Assembly (NCBI GenBank): GCA_002336985.1
Contig: DDFE01000030.1
Location: forward strand, 1 to 6,420
Length of the DNA: 6,420 nucleotides
Direction: 5' to 3'
Source of the DNA: Sphingomonadales bacterium UBA1936
GTDB lineage: Bacteria; Pseudomonadota; Alphaproteobacteria; Sphingomonadales; Sphingomonadaceae
The notes under the pieces were generated by a model. It saw only the letters and a program-made list of their open reading frames with translations, ran no database searches and was not told the DNA's origin. This document shows, in pieces, positions 5,508 through 6,420 of this stretch. The translations under genes and the position numbers were made by a program. Each line of letters starts with the position of its first letter. The stretch's first letter is position 1.

Positions 5508-5874
5508 GGTAGCCATAGCCCGGGCCATATCCGTATCCATAGAGATACGGATCGTTCTGGCTGTTCTCGAACGAGAGCGCGAGGACGCCGTCCTTGCCCA
5601 GCGGCATCACCGTCGATCCGTAGATCGACCGATAACCGCCGGTTCCGACCGAGATACCGACTTCGCCGTGCGGGCTTCGGTCGGGCATGACGCTGGTATC
5701 GAGACCCGACGCCGCCCTCATATTGCGCTCGGCAGCCGCTTCCTTCGCCGCCTCGACCTGTGCGGGCGTCAAGCTCACCACCGTACCGGCCGGCGTATCG
5801 ACTGCCGCGTACGCCGCTCCGGCTGAAAGCGAAGCGGCAGCCACAAGGGCGAACAGGGTGCGGGGCATGGTCAT
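5494..5874 (-). CDS. Small exported protein with Gly/Tyr-rich C-terminus, function unknown
   Basis: I do not recognise a characterised family. The 126-residue product begins MTMPRTLFALVAAASLSAGA and has a clear Sec signal peptide ending in AYA near residue 23, so the mature protein is about 103 residues and periplasmic or outer-membrane associated. Residues 35-56 (LTPAQVEAAKEAAAERNMRA) form a likely amphipathic helix. Residues 68-104 (PHGEVGISVGTGGYRSIYGS..MPLGKDGVLALSFEN) look beta-rich, with alternating glycine. The last 18 residues (DPYLYGYGYGPGYGYRQRR region) are a low-complexity Gly/Tyr stretch ending in basic residues. I chose ATG at 5874 because the signal peptide starts there; an upstream in-frame GTG at 5919 would bury it, and ATG at 5868 is also possible. 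It follows the S9 peptidase gene by 48 bases, so co-transcription is likely. Confidence 0.75.
   Translation of the reverse strand: MTMPRTLFALVAAASLSAGAAYAAVDTPAGTVVSLTPAQVEAAKEAAAERNMRAASGLDTSVMPDRSPHGEVGISVGTGGYRSIYGSTVMPLGKDGVLALSFENSQNDPYLYGYGYGPGYGYRQRR
5529..5552. repeat. Perfect 9-bp inverted repeat in the Gly/Tyr tail coding region
   Basis: ATCCGTATC (5529-5537) and GATACGGAT (5544-5552) are exact inverted copies around a 6-base loop. They lie where the small exported protein encodes DPYLYGYG. Repetitive Tyr/Gly codons favour such pairing by chance, but the exactness would give a stable mRNA hairpin about 35 bases before the stop codon. Confidence 0.4.
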
Positions 5875-5922
5875 GGTGCGACAATGCCCCGCGCGACCTG
5901 TCGTTCCGGTGAACGCCACGCG

Positions 5923-6420
5923 TTAATTGCCCGAAGCCACCGGCGCGCCCTTGCTGCGGTATTTCTCGAACCAGGCGAGGATCGCCGATGCCTTGGCCGC
6001 CGACTGCGACGGACGCGAGGTGAAGCCGCCGTGGCTGGCGCCCGGCACCTTGACGAGCGCGGTCGGGACGCCGCGGATCTGGAGCGCGGCATAATATTGC
6101 TCCGACTCGCTGACCGGCGTGCGGTAATCCTGGCTGCCGACCACGACCATCGTCGGCGTCTTTACGTTGCCGACAAGGCTGAGCGGCGAACGGCGCCAAT
6201 ATTCCATGGGATCTTCCCACGGCTGCTTCTTGAACCAATAGCGGGACGTGAAGCCGGTGCCGTCCATCGTCAGCGCTTCGGACAGCCAGTTGATCACCGG
6301 CTTCTGCGTCGCGGCCGCCTTGAACCGGTCGGTCTTGCCGACGATCCACGCGGTCAGCACGCCCCCGCCGGACCCGCCTGTCACGAACAGATTGTTCGGG
6401 TCGGCAACGCCCATGGCGAT
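5923..6420 (-). CDS. S9-family serine peptidase (prolyl oligopeptidase/acylaminoacyl peptidase type), C-terminal part
   Basis: This is the last 165 codons of a longer gene whose start lies beyond the right edge; the frame is open to base 6420. The fragment holds the catalytic alpha/beta-hydrolase core of an S9 peptidase. The nucleophile elbow is VTGGSGGG (serine at fragment residue 17, codon 6372-6370). The acid is in VGSQDYRTPVSESEQYY (D98) and the histidine in PGASHGGF (H130), so the triad is complete. The elbow reads GGSGGG rather than the commoner GGSYGG. The missing N-terminal part would be the beta-propeller of this family. S9 enzymes cleave short peptides after proline or release blocked N-terminal residues; many in this group are secreted, which cannot be checked here. 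The reading frame continues past the internal ATG at 6414, which is not the true start. TAA stop at 5925-5923. Confidence 0.92.
   Translation of the reverse strand: MAMGVADPNNLFVTGGSGGGVLTAWIVGKTDRFKAAATQKPVINWLSEALTMDGTGFTSRYWFKKQPWEDPMEYWRRSPLSLVGNVKTPTMVVVGSQDYRTPVSESEQYYAALQIRGVPTALVKVPGASHGGFTSRPSQSAAKASAILAWFEKYRSKGAPVASGN

Noticed and set aside
5875..5919. In-frame GTG at 5919 as start of the small exported protein, three bases after the S9 stop.
   Set aside because: It would put 15 polar residues before a typical signal peptide whose own ATG is at 5874.
5369..6349. Minus-strand open frame (326 codons) in another frame across the S9 peptidase, small exported protein and GST start.
   Set aside because: Arg/Gly-rich low-complexity translation that cuts through three genes with family motifs or a signal peptide.

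Overview
The window is GC-rich, gene-dense chromosomal DNA. All seven genes I can support lie on the minus strand, so transcription runs from the right end of the window to the left. The presence of trcR (DUF1013), a regulator family restricted to Alphaproteobacteria, identifies the class. The GC content, the PlcP/Agt-type pair and the S9 peptidase beside a small exported protein would fit a sphingomonad-like organism, but that narrower placement is inference. I see no mobile element, CRISPR array, rRNA or tRNA. No intergenic gap exceeds about 100 bases.

Layout in transcription order, right to left. At 6420-5923 is the C-terminal part of an S9-family serine peptidase with its Ser/Asp/His triad. 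At 5874-5494 is a small signal-peptide protein with a Gly/Tyr-rich tail. At 5432-4812 is a glutathione S-transferase. At 4738-3866 is an LpxH/PlcP-type metallophosphoesterase, followed after 9 bases by a GT4 glycosyltransferase (3856-2831). A strong intrinsic terminator at 2786-2756 closes this pair. At 2735-2052 is trcR. At 1994-906 is an MBL-fold hydrolase with a LACTB2-like winged-helix tail. At 880-1 is the N-terminal half of a FadD-like acyl-CoA ligase that runs off the left edge.

The most coherent unit is the metallophosphoesterase-glycosyltransferase pair. Automated pipelines usually name the first gene UDP-2,3-diacylglucosamine diphosphatase. Its motifs and its tight coupling to a diacylglycerol-glycosyltransferase-like GT4 fit better with the PlcP-Agt module known from Sinorhizobium and Agrobacterium. 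In that module a phospholipase C strips phosphate head groups from membrane phospholipids during phosphate starvation, and Agt glycosylates the resulting diacylglycerol. The sequence before the first gene contains a degenerate, 11-bp-phased series resembling Pho-box half-sites.

The second point of interest is control of trcR. The terminator of the upstream operon lies only about 20 bases before the trcR start codon. Either the trcR transcript begins inside the neighbouring gene and carries the hairpin in its leader, or some upstream transcription reads through. I found no convincing evidence of a wholly new system. The rest looks like ordinary core-genome content.
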